Shown one piece after another: positions 1-9,073 of a stretch of DNA of 64,000 nucleotides. Where the stretch lies: the NCBI RefSeq assembly GCF_009740285.1, contig NZ_CP046566.1, forward strand, positions 3,138,658 through 3,202,657, in the 5' to 3' direction. The notes below the pieces were generated by a model. It saw nothing but the letters and a program-made list of their open reading frames with translations, made no database searches and was not told the DNA's origin. A program made the translations under genes and the position numbers. The DNA is from Phnomibacter ginsenosidimutans (GTDB lineage Bacteria > Bacteroidota > Bacteroidia > Chitinophagales > Chitinophagaceae). The first letter of the stretch is position 1. Every line of letters starts with the position of its first letter.

Positions 1-312
1 GAACAGGTATGCGTGGTGGGCACCGGTATACCCCAGCCTATTGCATTGGTTACTTTGTCCGACTCTGGTAAAATGCAACAGCAAGAGGCGCTGTTTGCAC
101 AACTGGAAGCCGACATGCAAGTACTCAACAAGACATTGGAGAAACACGAACGCATTGAAAAAATTGTGATTCTCGAAAAAAGCTGGACAGTTGAAAATGG
201 CTTGTTGACGCCTTCTCTTAAAGTGAAGCGCAATGAGCTGGAAAAAATTTACCTGCCCCACTACCCCATGTGGTACAGCAAGCCCACGACCATTGTACGA
301 GACAACGGATAA
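1..312 (+). CDS. Long-chain acyl-CoA synthetase, C-terminal fragment (5' end outside window)
   Basis: The reading frame is open from base 1 and ends with TAA at 310-312, so only about the last 103 residues are present. The end carries NGLLTPSLKVKRNELEKIY, which matches the conserved C-terminal lid of AMP-forming long-chain fatty acyl-CoA synthetases (FadD/FAA type): the Thr-x-x-x-Lys-x-[KR] segment holds the lysine used in the adenylation half-reaction. The enzyme activates fatty acids with ATP and CoA, probably at the inner membrane. The next gene on the same strand is a thiolase, which fits fatty acid metabolism. The AMP-binding core lies upstream of the window, so substrate length cannot be judged. 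Confidence 0.85.
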   Translation, partial: EQVCVVGTGIPQPIALVTLSDSGKMQQQEALFAQLEADMQVLNKTLEKHERIEKIVILEKSWTVENGLLTPSLKVKRNELEKIYLPHYPMWYSKPTTIVRDNG

Positions 313-441
313 CCAATCGTTATTGATAGGCTGTATAAATGCACTCACCAGCCACGGAGGTGCATTCGCCTAACTGTGCAGCTACAAGCAATGGCAGCAG
401 CGATAAGTCTTTACCTTTACTGCCTAAATTGTTTGTTTGCC

Positions 442-1626
442 ATGAATGAAGTGTACATCATTTCCGCAGTAAGAACGCCCATGGGCAGCTTCGGCGGATC
501 ACTGAAAGATTTGTCTGCTACACAGCTCGGCGCCATTGCCATAAAAGGGGCTTTGGAAAAAGCCGGCGTAGCTCCAGAAGCCGTGAACGACGTGTTGATG
601 GGTTGTGTAATACAAGCCAACCTTGGTCAGGCGCCTGCCCGCCAAGCAGCCAAGTTTGCCGGCTTGCCCAACGAAGTAAATTGTACCACCGTCAATAAAG
701 TATGTGCCAGTGGCATGAAAGCCATTGCACAAGCTGCACAAAGCATTTTGCTGGGCGATGCCGACATCGTAGTGGCAGGTGGTATGGAAAGCATGAGCAA
801 TGTGCCTTACTATGCGCCCAACATGCGCTGGGGCAATAAGTACGGCAATGTGCAATTACTCGATGGTTTGGCTAAAGATGGCCTGACTGATGTGTACGAT
901 GGTCAAGCTATGGGCATTGCTGCTGAACTCTGTGCCAGCACATGTGGCATTAGCCGCGAAGATCAGGATGCCTTTGCAATTGAAAGCTACAAACGCAGCC
1001 AGGCTGCCTGGGAAGCCGACAAGTTTGCCAACGAAATTGTACCAGTACAAATTCCACAGCGTAAAGGCGAGCCCGTTATCATTGCCAAAGACGAAGAACC
1101 TTTCAATGTGAAGTTTGATAAAATCCCTTCACTCAATCCCGCCTTTAAAAAAGATGGCACTGTAACAGCAGCCAACGCCAGCACCATGAATGACGGTGCT
1201 GCAGCCTTGGTACTCATGAGCAAGAGCAAAGCTGAAGCCCTTGGTCTGAAGCCCATTGCCAAAGTGATTGGCTACGCCGATGCCGAACAAGCTCCCGAAT
1301 GGTTTACCACATCGCCTGCTCTGGCTGTACCAAAAGCTGTTGCCAAAGCAGGACTGACCATGCAAGACATCAGCTACTGGGAACTGAACGAAGCCTTTAG
1401 CGTAGTGGGTATTGAAAATAGCAAACGGATGCAGCTCGACCCTGCTAAAGTAAATGTGCATGGTGGTGCCGTTTCACTGGGTCACCCGCTGGGTTGCAGT
1501 GGTGCCCGCATTATTGTAACGCTCATTAATGTGCTGCAGCAAAACGGTGCCCGCTATGGCGCAGCCGGTATTTGCAACGGCGGTGGTGGCGCCAGCGCCA
1601 TGGTAATTGAAGCCATGCCGCAGTAA
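442..1626 (+). CDS. Acetyl-CoA C-acyltransferase (thiolase)
   Basis: A 394-residue thiolase, the usual family length. It catalyses acyl-CoA + acetyl-CoA exchange at a 3-ketoacyl-CoA, either the last step of beta-oxidation or acetoacetyl-CoA formation. Visible catalytic features are the nucleophile Cys88 in NKVCASGMKA, the His in GHPLG (within NVHGGAVSLGHPLG) and the second Cys in CNGGGGASA near the C-terminus. I chose ATG 442 because MNEVYIISAVRTPMG is the standard thiolase N-terminus; the frame is open further upstream to 376 but that extension has no family counterpart. It follows the acyl-CoA synthetase by 129 bp. Degradative and biosynthetic thiolases cannot be told apart here. Confidence 0.93.
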   Translation: MNEVYIISAVRTPMGSFGGSLKDLSATQLGAIAIKGALEKAGVAPEAVNDVLMGCVIQANLGQAPARQAAKFAGLPNEVNCTTVNKVCASGMKAIAQAAQSILLGDADIVVAGGMESMSNVPYYAPNMRWGNKYGNVQLLDGLAKDGLTDVYDGQAMGIAAELCASTCGISREDQDAFAIESYKRSQAAWEADKFANEIVPVQIPQRKGEPVIIAKDEEPFNVKFDKIPSLNPAFKKDGTVTAANASTMNDGAAALVLMSKSKAEALGLKPIAKVIGYADAEQAPEWFTTSPALAVPKAVAKAGLTMQDISYWELNEAFSVVGIENSKRMQLDPAKVNVHGGAVSLGHPLGCSGARIIVTLINVLQQNGARYGAAGICNGGGGASAMVIEAMPQ

Positions 1627-1655
1627 TTTTCCCCCAAAATTTCTTTATCAAAAAG

Positions 1656-1690
1656 GCAACGCTTCTCTATTGGTGAAGCGTTGCTTTTTT
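1656..1690 (+). terminator. Intrinsic terminator after the thiolase gene
   Basis: A 10-bp perfect stem (GCAACGCTTC at 1656-1665 with its complement at 1675-1684) with a 9-base loop is followed by six T (1685-1690). It starts 29 bp after the thiolase stop codon. Confidence 0.9.
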
Positions 1691-1708
1691 AATTTCTGTT
1701 GGATGAAT

Positions 1709-1830
1709 CAATGTTGGTCAGGCGAGCAACGATGGCTGTAATGCTCATCAAATTTTCACCGCCAATGTTGGTCGCTGACCAACATTGAAAGCCAAACAGC
1801 AGGGTCGTTCTCTCATCAAATTTTCACCGC
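1709..1830. repeat. Imperfect duplicated element at the 3' end of the MATE gene
   Basis: CAATGTTGGTC starts at 1709 and again at 1763, and a 19-base block (CTCATCAAATTTTCACCGC) ends both units, at 1744-1762 and 1812-1830. The second block contains the MATE stop codon and its last codons. Each unit opens with an inverted repeat: near-perfect GTTGGTC...GAGCAAC in unit 1, and a perfect 11-bp stem with a 3-base loop at 1763-1787 in unit 2. This looks like a duplicated stem-loop element that captured the end of the transporter gene. Confidence 0.7.
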
Positions 1831-3228
1831 TTTCCATTTGCCTTTGGTAAACAACCACATGGCTACAACAGCGATAAGTGACTCTGCAGAAACGATGGCT
1901 ACAAACACACCTGTTGGTCCCAACTTCCATGAAATACTGAGTATATACGCCAATGGAATTTGAATGCCCCAAAAGAAAATGAGGTTGATAATGGTGGGTG
2001 TTTTTGTATCGCCGGCGCCGTTAAATGCATTCATCATGACCATGCTGATGCCATAGAGCACATAGCCCAAACTCACAATGCGCAAAGCTTCTACCGCAAC
2101 AGGCCGAATGGCCACATCATCGTTGAGCAATTGCACCAGCCATTCACCCATAAAGAAAAAAAGTAAGGTAACACCCAGCATAAACAACGCGTTGTATTTG
2201 GCCGTAAGCCATACACTTTTGGCGGCACGTTCGGCATTGCCTGCACCCAAATTTTGGCCTACCAATGTAGCGGCGGCATTGCTAAGTCCCCAGGCAGGCA
2301 AAATAAAAAACACAATCAACCGGATGGCAACACCATAACCAGCCGTTGCATCTTCGCCAAACTGTGCTACCAACCGGGCCAAAAAAATCCAACTGGCAGA
2401 GCCAATCAAAAACTGCAAAGTGCCATTGCCGGCCACTTTTGCCAGCGATGCCAGTACAGATTTATCGGGCAAGAAATCGCTCCACTTCAGGTGTATCACA
2501 CCATGGCTATAATTGAGTTTGTACAACTGATACAGTACTCCGATGGTACGACCAATAGTGGTAGCCAATGCAGCACCCGTGAGGCCAAACGCTGGCAACA
2601 TGCCCCAGCCCTGAATAAGTAACGGACACAGCATGATGTTGCAGATATTGGCTATCCACAAACTTTTCATAGCAATGGATGCATCGCCGGCACCGCGAAA
2701 AATGCCGTTGATTAAAAACAGCATCATGATCACCAGATTGCCGCCCAACATGATGCGCATATACGGTGTACCCATTCGTATCACTTCTGCAGAGCCACCC
2801 ATTAAACGCAACAATGTAGGTGCCATCGTGACGCCTACAATACTGATGAGCACTGATACCAACAAGCCCAACAGCATGGATTGTGCACCCGCTTTGGCTG
2901 CTGCTGCAGCATTTTTTTCGCCAATGCGCCGTGCTACCATGGCCGTTGCGGCCATGCTTAAACCAATGCCCACTGAGTACACAATGGTGATAATGGATTC
3001 GGTAAGCACCACTGTAGAAATAGCCACCGAGCCGAGCTTTCCTACAAAGAATACATCCACCAGCGCAAACACCGATTCGAGACTCAGCTCCAGAATCATG
3101 GGTACGGCCAGCAGAAAAATGGCTTTGCGAATGCTACCAGTGGTAAAATCCTGCCCTTCGCTGGACAATGACAAACGGATATAATAAAATAAACGATGAA
3201 AGAATCGTGTGATGTTCGTCAACGACAT
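1816..3228 (-). CDS. MATE family efflux transporter
   Basis: A 470-residue, very hydrophobic protein with about twelve membrane segments, the usual MATE size and fold. It resembles the NorM/DinF family of cation-coupled drug and metabolite exporters: two six-helix halves, with VFALVDVFFVGKLGS at the start of the first half and similar GAALATTIGR and GAGDTKTP motifs later. It acts in the inner membrane and exports cationic or organic compounds using a Na+ or H+ gradient; the substrate cannot be told from sequence. It stands alone, convergent with the thiolase gene, and its stop codon lies in a duplicated repeat element (1709-1830). Confidence 0.93.
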   Translation of the reverse strand: MSLTNITRFFHRLFYYIRLSLSSEGQDFTTGSIRKAIFLLAVPMILELSLESVFALVDVFFVGKLGSVAISTVVLTESIITIVYSVGIGLSMAATAMVARRIGEKNAAAAAKAGAQSMLLGLLVSVLISIVGVTMAPTLLRLMGGSAEVIRMGTPYMRIMLGGNLVIMMLFLINGIFRGAGDASIAMKSLWIANICNIMLCPLLIQGWGMLPAFGLTGAALATTIGRTIGVLYQLYKLNYSHGVIHLKWSDFLPDKSVLASLAKVAGNGTLQFLIGSASWIFLARLVAQFGEDATAGYGVAIRLIVFFILPAWGLSNAAATLVGQNLGAGNAERAAKSVWLTAKYNALFMLGVTLLFFFMGEWLVQLLNDDVAIRPVAVEALRIVSLGYVLYGISMVMMNAFNGAGDTKTPTIINLIFFWGIQIPLAYILSISWKLGPTGVFVAIVSAESLIAVVAMWLFTKGKWKAVKI

Positions 3229-3418
3229 ATATAAAAAAGTAAGGTGATAAAATAGAATGATGGGAAGACGAAACAGTGAATGCTTCGGTGTAAAGAGCCT
3301 TACTTTCCCGGCGTAAGGCCGGCACTTAAAAAATCATATGCGTTGAAAATTGTACAGCGAAGAAAACAAAAGAAGCTGACCTGTGCAATACAAGTGGATG
3401 AGCGGCGGATAGCCAATT

Positions 3419-3450
3419 AAAACGGGCACCACCAAAGTAGTGCCCGTTTT
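3419..3450 (-). terminator. Terminator of the histidine operon
   Basis: An 11-bp perfect stem (AAAACGGGCAC at 3419-3429 with 3440-3450) lies 21 bp beyond the hisIE stop codon. Read on the minus strand the stem ends in TTTTAATT. The symmetric A and T flanks could also let it act on the plus strand. Confidence 0.8.
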
Positions 3451-3471
3451 CTATAAACGTATTATGGTTGT

Positions 3472-4071
3472 TTATTTGTGTCTGCCCCGCAGCACATTCA
3501 CCACATCAGTGAGGCTATAGCCTTTTGCCTGTAGCAAAACAATGTAGTGAAACATCGGATCGGCGGCTTCGCCCAAGAACAATTCCTCGTTGTCATCTTT
3601 TGCTTCTATTACCAGTTCTACCGCTTCTTCGCCTACTTTTTGCGCTACTTTGTTGATGCCTTTGGCAAACAAACTGGCGGTATATGATTTCTCTGTCGGG
3701 TTGTTTTTTCTGCCGGCAATCACCGACTCGAGGTACCACAAAAAATCTGCCGGATTGTTTTGATTCACTTCATTAAAACAAGTATCAGCACCCGTGTGGC
3801 AGGTAGGACCTATGGGTTGTGCTTTTACCAGCAGTGTATCATTATCGCAGTCAACGGTGATGCTTTTCAGCAGCAAATAATGTTCGCTGGTTTCACCCTT
3901 CGTCCACAAGCGTTGCTTGCTACGGCTGTAAAAAGTAACCTTGCCGGTAGCATTGGTTACATCCACCGCTTCCTGGTTCATAAAGCCCAGCATCAATACC
4001 TTATTCGTTACTACATCCTGCACCACGGCAGGCACCAAGCCATCTGCGTATTTAGAAAAATCGATTGTCAT
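3472..4071 (-). CDS. hisIE: Bifunctional phosphoribosyl-AMP cyclohydrolase / phosphoribosyl-ATP pyrophosphatase
   Basis: A 199-residue fusion enzyme for steps 2 and 3 of histidine synthesis. Residues 1-105 or so form the HisI cyclohydrolase, with Zn/Mg ligands in DCDNDTLLV and the Cys-rich GPTCHTGADTCF. Residues from about 110 form the HisE pyrophosphatase, with KVGEEAVELVIEAK and the later GEAADPMFH helix. Length matches the fused HisIE family. It is the last gene of the his operon, and its ATG overlaps the stop of the preceding 53-codon ORF by four bases (ATGA), which implies translational coupling. A terminator follows 21 bp after the stop. Confidence 0.96.
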   Translation of the reverse strand: MTIDFSKYADGLVPAVVQDVVTNKVLMLGFMNQEAVDVTNATGKVTFYSRSKQRLWTKGETSEHYLLLKSITVDCDNDTLLVKAQPIGPTCHTGADTCFNEVNQNNPADFLWYLESVIAGRKNNPTEKSYTASLFAKGINKVAQKVGEEAVELVIEAKDDNEELFLGEAADPMFHYIVLLQAKGYSLTDVVNVLRGRHK

Positions 4072-4229
4072 TGTTTCTCTTTTTGTTGTTTGAGCATTTC
4101 CTGAAATTCCTGCATGGCTTTGGCCGCTTCGGCACGGTCTTTATCCAATCGCTTTTTTTCAATTTTGTAACTAAAGCGAATGACCATGATGCCCAGCAGC
4201 ATGGAGCCTAAAAGAATCAGCCAAATCAT
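4068..4229 (-). CDS. Small single-pass membrane protein encoded between hisF and hisIE
   Basis: A 53-residue ORF. It starts [17 protein letters not shown], one hydrophobic helix, then has a charged, probably helical tail rich in Lys, Glu and Gln ([18 protein letters not shown] and on). Its start codon overlaps the hisF stop by four bases (ATGA), and its stop overlaps the hisIE start by four bases (ATGA), so it is almost certainly translated as part of the operon. I do not recognise a family. The topology suggests a small inner-membrane protein with a cytoplasmic coiled-coil tail. A role in histidine synthesis is unproven; it might anchor or regulate the HisF/HisIE enzymes, or be a chance operon passenger. 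Confidence 0.75.
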   Translation of the reverse strand: MIWLILLGSMLLGIMVIRFSYKIEKKRLDKDRAEAAKAMQEFQEMLKQQKEKQ

Positions 4230-5110
4230 AAGCGTACAGGTATTTGTTGTGTAGCAAGATATTGTTTCAATTCGGGAACGGGAATTTCACCGTAGTGAAA
4301 GATACTGGCGGCAAGGCCTGCATCGGCTCCGGCTTCCGTAAACACATCTACAAAATGTTGTTTCTGCCCCGCACCACCGCTGGCTATCACCGGAATATCT
4401 ACGGCTTGCACCACAGCTTTGGTAATGGGCAAATCGAAACCGGTTTTGGCACCATCAGTGTTCATGCTGGTAAGCAAAATTTCACCCGCACCACGGCTGT
4501 ACACTTCTTTCACCCAGGGAACGGTTTTTAATTCAGTGGCTTGTCTGCCGCCATGTGTATGCACATAATGATGCGCTTCAACAGGATATTTTGTATAGTC
4601 CAGCGTTGGTTCGCCGGCTTCATTAAGCAAGCGGGTATCCACTGCCACTACCACAAATTGCGAACCAAATTCCAACGCTAGTTCATCTACCAAGGCTGGT
4701 CGTTTTACAGCAGAAGAGTTGATGGAAACCTTATCAGCACCGGCTTCCAACAATCGGCTGGCGTCGGCTACACTACTAATGCCACCACCTACGGTAAACG
4801 GAATATTGAGGTGCTTCGCAATTTGCAATACCAGCTCTGCAAAAGTTTTGCGGCCTTCGTTGGTAGCGGTGATGTCGAGAAACACGAGTTCATCGGCACC
4901 ATCACGTGCATACTGTTGTGCAAGCTCAATCGGGTCTCCGGCATCACGTATGTTCACAAAGTTCACACCCTTCACGGTACGCCCATCCTTGATATCGAGG
5001 CAAGGAATGATGCGTTTGGTGAGGCCGCCGGACACTGACCCTCTAAATCTCCCTAAAGGGAGACTTGATGCTGATTGATTTTCCAGTTCACTGACATTTT
5101 GCATACTCAT
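4226..5110 (-). CDS. hisF: Imidazole glycerol phosphate synthase, cyclase subunit (N-terminally extended)
   Basis: A 294-residue TIM barrel that uses ammonia from HisH to turn PRFAR into imidazole glycerol phosphate and AICAR. The catalytic Asp of strand 1 is D39 in [10 protein letters not shown]; the second is in VVAVDTRL; phosphate-binding loops are VGGGISS and IASGGAG. HisF normally begins near the [10 protein letters not shown] segment, so about 29 residues are extra. Residues SLPLGRFRG of this extension are a translation of the operon's palindromic repeat (5038-5066). ATG 5110 gives the whole extension; an in-frame GTG at 5035 would give a near-normal N-terminus (VSGGLTKR), and I cannot decide which is used. 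The stop overlaps the next small ORF. Confidence 0.93.
   Translation of the reverse strand: MSMQNVSELENQSASSLPLGRFRGSVSGGLTKRIIPCLDIKDGRTVKGVNFVNIRDAGDPIELAQQYARDGADELVFLDITATNEGRKTFAELVLQIAKHLNIPFTVGGGISSVADASRLLEAGADKVSINSSAVKRPALVDELALEFGSQFVVVAVDTRLLNEAGEPTLDYTKYPVEAHHYVHTHGGRQATELKTVPWVKEVYSRGAGEILLTSMNTDGAKTGFDLPITKAVVQAVDIPVIASGGAGQKQHFVDVFTEAGADAGLAASIFHYGEIPVPELKQYLATQQIPVRL
5038..5066 (-). repeat. his-operon palindromic repeat, copy R1 (inside the hisF extension)
   Basis: A 29-base element with the core CTCCCTAAAGGGAG. It is the exact reverse complement of copy R2 (5169-5197). It is read in frame as part of the hisF N-terminal extension. Confidence 0.85.
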
Positions 5111-5168
5111 TGTATTCTTGGTTACGCATCTGCTACTTAAAAATCCTTCTAAAAATGAACCCAGTCCG

Positions 5169-5197
5169 AAGTCTCCCTTTAGGGAGATTTAGAGGGT
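5169..5197 (+). repeat. his-operon palindromic repeat, copy R2 (supplies the hisA stop codon)
   Basis: A 29-base element, exact reverse complement of R1. The hisA stop codon (TAA, 5189-5191) and the last hisA codons (Glu-Thr-Leu) lie inside or at the edge of it. R1 and R2 form a perfect 29-bp inverted repeat around the hisA-hisF junction. Confidence 0.85.
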
Positions 5198-5961
5198 TTC
5201 CAATCGTATCGTTCCTTCATAAATGGCTTTACCTACGATAGCACCATGCAATCCTGCCGCTTGTAATTCATGCAGGTCTTCCAGCTTGCTTACACCACCA
5301 CTGGCTATCAGCGTAATGCCCGGGCACTGCTGCAATATTTGCTGATACAACGCTGTAGACGGCCCTTCCATCATGCCGTCTTTGGCAATGTCGGTACAGA
5401 AAAATTGTTGCAGTCCAACCGATGTCAATGCATTGATAAAATCGTACACCAATACATCGGTTTGCTCCAGCCATCCATGTACGGCCAACCGTTCATTGTT
5501 GACATCGGCACCAATGAAAAATTTATCGGCACCAAACTCTGCCACCAGATTTAAAAACAATTCCCTGCGTTTTACAGCGAGGCTGCCAATGGTCACTAAG
5601 GCTGCACCAGCATTCAACACGGCTTGTACATCTTCTTTTGTTTTAACACCACCGCCAAAATCAATCGTGAGTGATGTATATTCGCTGCCAGTAGTTCCAA
5701 CACTTTCCAGTTCTGCACGGCACCCGCTTTGGCACCATCCAAATCAACCAAGTGCAATCGCTTGATACCTGCTGCTTCAAACTGCCTGGCTACTTCTAAC
5801 GGATTTTCATTGTACACTTTTTTCTGCGCATAGTCGCCCTGCGATAAGCGAACGCATTTGCCGTCGATTAAATCGATGGCAGGGATGATAAATCCTCCTA
5901 TATCCTCCCTAGAGGAAGGACTTTGAGACGGTTGATTATGGTGAATATTTTCAATACCCAT
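5189..5961 (-). CDS. hisA: Phosphoribosylformimino-5-aminoimidazole carboxamide ribotide isomerase (frameshifted in this sequence)
   Basis: Two overlapping frames together encode one HisA, the Amadori isomerase before HisHF. The first frame (5961 to about 5690) has the catalytic Asp30 in [12 protein letters not shown] and [11 protein letters not shown]; the second (from about 5690) has [11 protein letters not shown] and the phosphate loop [11 protein letters not shown]. The span of 773 bases is one short of a multiple of three. Adding one C to the CC at 5688-5689 (plus strand) gives [19 protein letters not shown], a sensible HisA, for about 257 residues. As in HisF, the N-terminus is extended by about 22 residues, and part of it ([10 protein letters not shown]) is translated from a diverged repeat copy. 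The break is more likely a sequencing error than a pseudogene. Confidence 0.9.
5891..5924 (-). repeat. his-operon palindromic repeat, diverged copy R3 (inside the hisA extension)
   Basis: A diverged copy containing CCTCCCTAGAGGAAGGACTT. It lies in frame in the hisA N-terminal extension, just before the [11 protein letters not shown] strand. Confidence 0.65.
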
Positions 5962-6000
5962 CTTCTTTATATTTTGACTTTTTATGTATAGCGTATGAAA

Positions 6001-6027
6001 GCCTCCCTTTAGGGAGGTTTGGAGGGT
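6001..6027 (+). repeat. his-operon palindromic repeat, copy R4 (hisH-hisA junction)
   Basis: The copy has the core CCTCCCTTTAGGGAGG followed by TTTGGAGGG. It ends directly next to the hisH stop codon (TAA, 6028-6030). Confidence 0.8.
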
Positions 6028-6630
6028 TTAAAGTGCTAAAAAATTCTTCAAAATCTGCTCTCCTGCTGCTGCACTTTTTTCTGTATGAAATTGCACTCCA
6101 AAGAAGTTATCCTTTTGCAAAGCCGCACTAAACGGCAATGCATAGTTACAAGCTGCAATGGTATGGCTGCTGATTTCGGCATAGTAGCTATGCACGAAAT
6201 ACATGAATGCATTTTCATCCACACCTTTCATGATGGGTGATTGCAGGTTGTACAAACTGTTCCAACCCATGTGTGGCGTTTTGATGCGCTGGCCATCATC
6301 ATCGGTAGCAGGAAATTTACGCACCGCAATATCAAACATGCCGAGGCATTTCGTATCACCCTCTTCGCTGTGGCGGCACATGAGCTGCATGCCCAGGCAA
6401 ATGCCTAAAAATGGTTGTGTTAATGACAACATCAGCTGATCCAAACCACGCTCCTGCAGGTAAGGCATGGCACTATTGGCCGCACCCACACCCGGAAAAA
6501 TAACGTGGCTGGATTGACGAATCAATTCATGATCATCTGTTACGGTTGCTGCTACGCCCAGTCGCTCTAAGGCAAACAATACCGAACGGATATTTCCTGC
6601 ATTGTATTTGATGATGGCTACAGTTTTCAA
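6028..6630 (-). CDS. hisH: Imidazole glycerol phosphate synthase, glutaminase subunit
   Basis: A 200-residue class I glutamine amidotransferase, normal length. It frees ammonia from glutamine and channels it to HisF. The nucleophile is Cys78 in FLGICLGMQ, and the His/Glu pair is in VQFHTEKS near the C-terminus. The oxyanion-strand region is FPGVGA. The start fits MKTVAIIKYNAGN, the usual HisH opening. A 94-bp spacer, rich in TTTTTGG/TTGTT words, separates it from hisB. Confidence 0.96.
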   Translation of the reverse strand: MKTVAIIKYNAGNIRSVLFALERLGVAATVTDDHELIRQSSHVIFPGVGAANSAMPYLQERGLDQLMLSLTQPFLGICLGMQLMCRHSEEGDTKCLGMFDIAVRKFPATDDDGQRIKTPHMGWNSLYNLQSPIMKGVDENAFMYFVHSYYAEISSHTIAACNYALPFSAALQKDNFFGVQFHTEKSAAAGEQILKNFLAL

Positions 6631-6724
6631 GTTTTTGGTTTGTTGTTTTTAGTTGTTGGTTAGAAGCTGTTTGAGAGTTTCACTGTCTTCGTTTCAACGA
6701 AACTTCAACTTGTGTACGCTGGAA

Positions 6725-7870
6725 CTACAAAACCCCTTTAGTAGATGGCAGAAATAATTTCGAAGCATCCCGCTTTACTGCCATTTTAATGGCTTTGGCA
6801 AAGGCTTTAAAAATACCTTCAATCTTGTGGTGTTCGTTGGTGCCGGTTGCACGAATAATCAGATTGCTTTTGCTGGCATCGCTGAAGGATTTGAAGAAAT
6901 GGAAAAACATTTCTGTAGGCATTTCTCCAATTTTCTCCCGTTTGAATTCAGCTTCCCAAACAATCCAGTTGCGGCCACCAAAGTCGATGCTCACCTGTGC
7001 TTCGCAATCGTCCATGGGCAGGCAAAAACCATAACGCTCCATGCCTCGTTTATCCGCCAAGCCTTTGGCAAAAGCTTCGCCCAAAGCAATGCCCGTATCT
7101 TCAATGGTGTGGTGTTCATCAATGTGCAAATCGCCGTCCACTTTCACCGTTAAATCAATATTGCCATGTCGGGCAATCTGATCAAGCATGTGATCAAAGA
7201 AGCCCAAACCAGTGTGTACATTGGCTTTGCCAGTACCATCAAGATTGAGGTCAATGGAAATTTTGGTTTCGTTGGTATTGCGCTGATGTGACACCACCCG
7301 CAAACCCAGCTTCAGAAATTCATAAATGCGCTTCCATGAAATGTCTTCCAGCGCAACGGTTGTTTCCCGCAACTCCGCCACGTTCATGTTGGTATCATTC
7401 AAGCCAAGATTCGGATCCGCATTCATCCAAATGGCTTTGCAACCAAGGTTCTTGGCCAGTTGCACATCGGTGATGCGATCGCCTATCACAAATGAATCCT
7501 CGATATCATACAATTCGGCATTCAGGTATTCAGTCAACATACCCGTTGCCGGCTTGCGGGTAGGTTTGTTTTCATGCGGAAAACTCCGGTCAATGTGTAC
7601 CGCATCAAAATGAATGTTTTCATTTTCGAGGCTCTTCATCACAAAGTTTTGCACGGGCCAGAAAGTATCTTCCGGAAAAGCATCCGTACCCAAACCATCC
7701 TGATTGGTCACCATCACCAACTTATAGTCCAACTCCTCTGCAATTTTGCGCAGATAGGTAAACATGTCGGGATAGAAAGTCAGTTTCTCAAAACTATCCA
7801 GTTGATACGTTGGTGGCGCTTCGTTAATCAATGTACCATCCCTATCAATAAATAAAATTCGCTTAGCCAT
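6725..7870 (-). CDS. hisB: Bifunctional histidinol-phosphatase / imidazoleglycerol-phosphate dehydratase
   Basis: A 381-residue fusion for two non-consecutive steps of histidine synthesis. Residues 1-165 or so are a HAD phosphatase (DRDGTL nucleophile motif, MVTNQDG, and [13 protein letters not shown]). The C-terminal part is the Mn-dependent dehydratase, with the two His-rich metal motifs DEHHTIED and NEHHKIEG. I chose ATG 7870 ([13 protein letters not shown]); this overlaps the hisC stop by 8 bases. The frame extends to 7921, but that would put 17 extra residues inside hisC. Confidence 0.96.
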   Translation of the reverse strand: MAKRILFIDRDGTLINEAPPTYQLDSFEKLTFYPDMFTYLRKIAEELDYKLVMVTNQDGLGTDAFPEDTFWPVQNFVMKSLENENIHFDAVHIDRSFPHENKPTRKPATGMLTEYLNAELYDIEDSFVIGDRITDVQLAKNLGCKAIWMNADPNLGLNDTNMNVAELRETTVALEDISWKRIYEFLKLGLRVVSHQRNTNETKISIDLNLDGTGKANVHTGLGFFDHMLDQIARHGNIDLTVKVDGDLHIDEHHTIEDTGIALGEAFAKGLADKRGMERYGFCLPMDDCEAQVSIDFGGRNWIVWEAEFKREKIGEMPTEMFFHFFKSFSDASKSNLIIRATGTNEHHKIEGIFKAFAKAIKMAVKRDASKLFLPSTKGVL

Positions 7871-8945
7871 TGTTGGTTGCTTTTTCAAATTTGAGTTGAC
7901 CAATGTAACTACCCAGCGCATCTACCAATGCTGTGTTTTCTTGTTCGGTGCCTACAGTAATGCGCAAGCCACCTTCGCACAAAGTAACCTTGCTGCGGTT
8001 GCGTACCACAATGCCTTCGTTCAACAGGTAGTTGTACACCTCATCGGCATTTTGCATTTTCACTAGCAAAAAGTTGGCATCGCTGGGATATATTTTTTCT
8101 ACAATCGGCATTTGATTAAACACTTCTTCCAAAGCATACCGCATGTCCACAATCATCATAATCATGTCGTTTACCTGATCGGTATTCTCCAATGCCTGCA
8201 ACACAATTTCTTGTGTGTGCTGCCCGATGTTGTACGGCGGTTTTACTTTGTTGATGATGTTGATGATGGCTTCACTCGCAAACATCATTCCCAAACGCAA
8301 GCCAGCTAACCCCCATGCTTTACTAAGGGTTTGCATCACTACCAAATTTGGATACTCTGTGAGTTCTTTCAAGAAAGAACGCTGCCGTGAAAAATTGATG
8401 TAGGCTTCATCCACCACTACCAAACCGTTGAAATTGTTGAGTACCGTTTCGATGTCTTCGCGGTTGAGGCTGTTGCCCGTAGGATTGTTGGGCGAACAAA
8501 TCCAGATGATTTTCGTGTTGGCATCCGCCAGTTGTTCGATATGTGCCAGGTTAAGTTGAAAGTCATCGAGCAGTGGTGCTTTGCGTACTTCAATATCGTT
8601 GATATTGGCACTCACTTCATACATGCCATAGGTTGGCGGACAAATGATGACGTTGTCTTTGCCGGGATTGCAAAACGCCCGATACAACAAGTCGATACAC
8701 TCATCGCTACCATTGCCCAAAAACATGTTTTGCGGCGGCACTGTTTTAATCTCACTCAACTTCTCCTTCACCTTCCACTGCAAAGGATCGGGGTAGCGGT
8801 TGTACCACTTCATAAGTGGCGAGCCGAGGCTGTTTTCGTTGGCATCGAGATACACTTTCGCTTCGCCTTTGAATTCATCTCTGGCGGAAGAATAAGGCGT
8901 TAGCTTTTTAATGTTTTCTCTTACGAGATTGTTGATATCGAACAT
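7863..8945 (-). CDS. hisC: Histidinol-phosphate aminotransferase
   Basis: A 360-residue fold-type I PLP enzyme. It moves an amino group from glutamate to imidazole acetol phosphate. The PLP lysine is in [14 protein letters not shown], with SPNNPTGN and DEAYINF as cofactor motifs and the substrate-binding ANENSLGSP near the start. It follows hisD after a 128-bp spacer that holds repeat copy R5, and overlaps hisB by 8 bases. Confidence 0.96.
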   Translation of the reverse strand: MFDINNLVRENIKKLTPYSSARDEFKGEAKVYLDANENSLGSPLMKWYNRYPDPLQWKVKEKLSEIKTVPPQNMFLGNGSDECIDLLYRAFCNPGKDNVIICPPTYGMYEVSANINDIEVRKAPLLDDFQLNLAHIEQLADANTKIIWICSPNNPTGNSLNREDIETVLNNFNGLVVVDEAYINFSRQRSFLKELTEYPNLVVMQTLSKAWGLAGLRLGMMFASEAIINIINKVKPPYNIGQHTQEIVLQALENTDQVNDMIMMIVDMRYALEEVFNQMPIVEKIYPSDANFLLVKMQNADEVYNYLLNEGIVVRNRSKVTLCEGGLRITVGTEQENTALVDALGSYIGQLKFEKATNNG

Positions 8946-8952
8946 GATGATG

Positions 8953-8983
8953 AACCCTCCAAACCTCCCTAAAGGGAGACTTT
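8953..8983 (-). repeat. his-operon palindromic repeat, copy R5 (hisD-hisC junction)
   Basis: The copy has the core CCTCCCTAAAGGGAG with the flanks ACCCTCC and ACTTT. It lies 7 bases upstream of the hisC start codon, where a stem-loop in mRNA could affect ribosome access. Confidence 0.85.
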
Positions 8984-9073
8984 AAACAGTAAACTATTGT
9001 TGGTTTGTTGTCATTACTAAAAACAAATTCCTGATTCCTTTCCACTTCGTACATCGTACTTCAAACTTCTCAC

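Noticed and set aside
1763-1787. Terminator for the MATE gene
   Set aside because: The stem is strong but no U tract follows on either strand, so it is listed as part of a repeat element.
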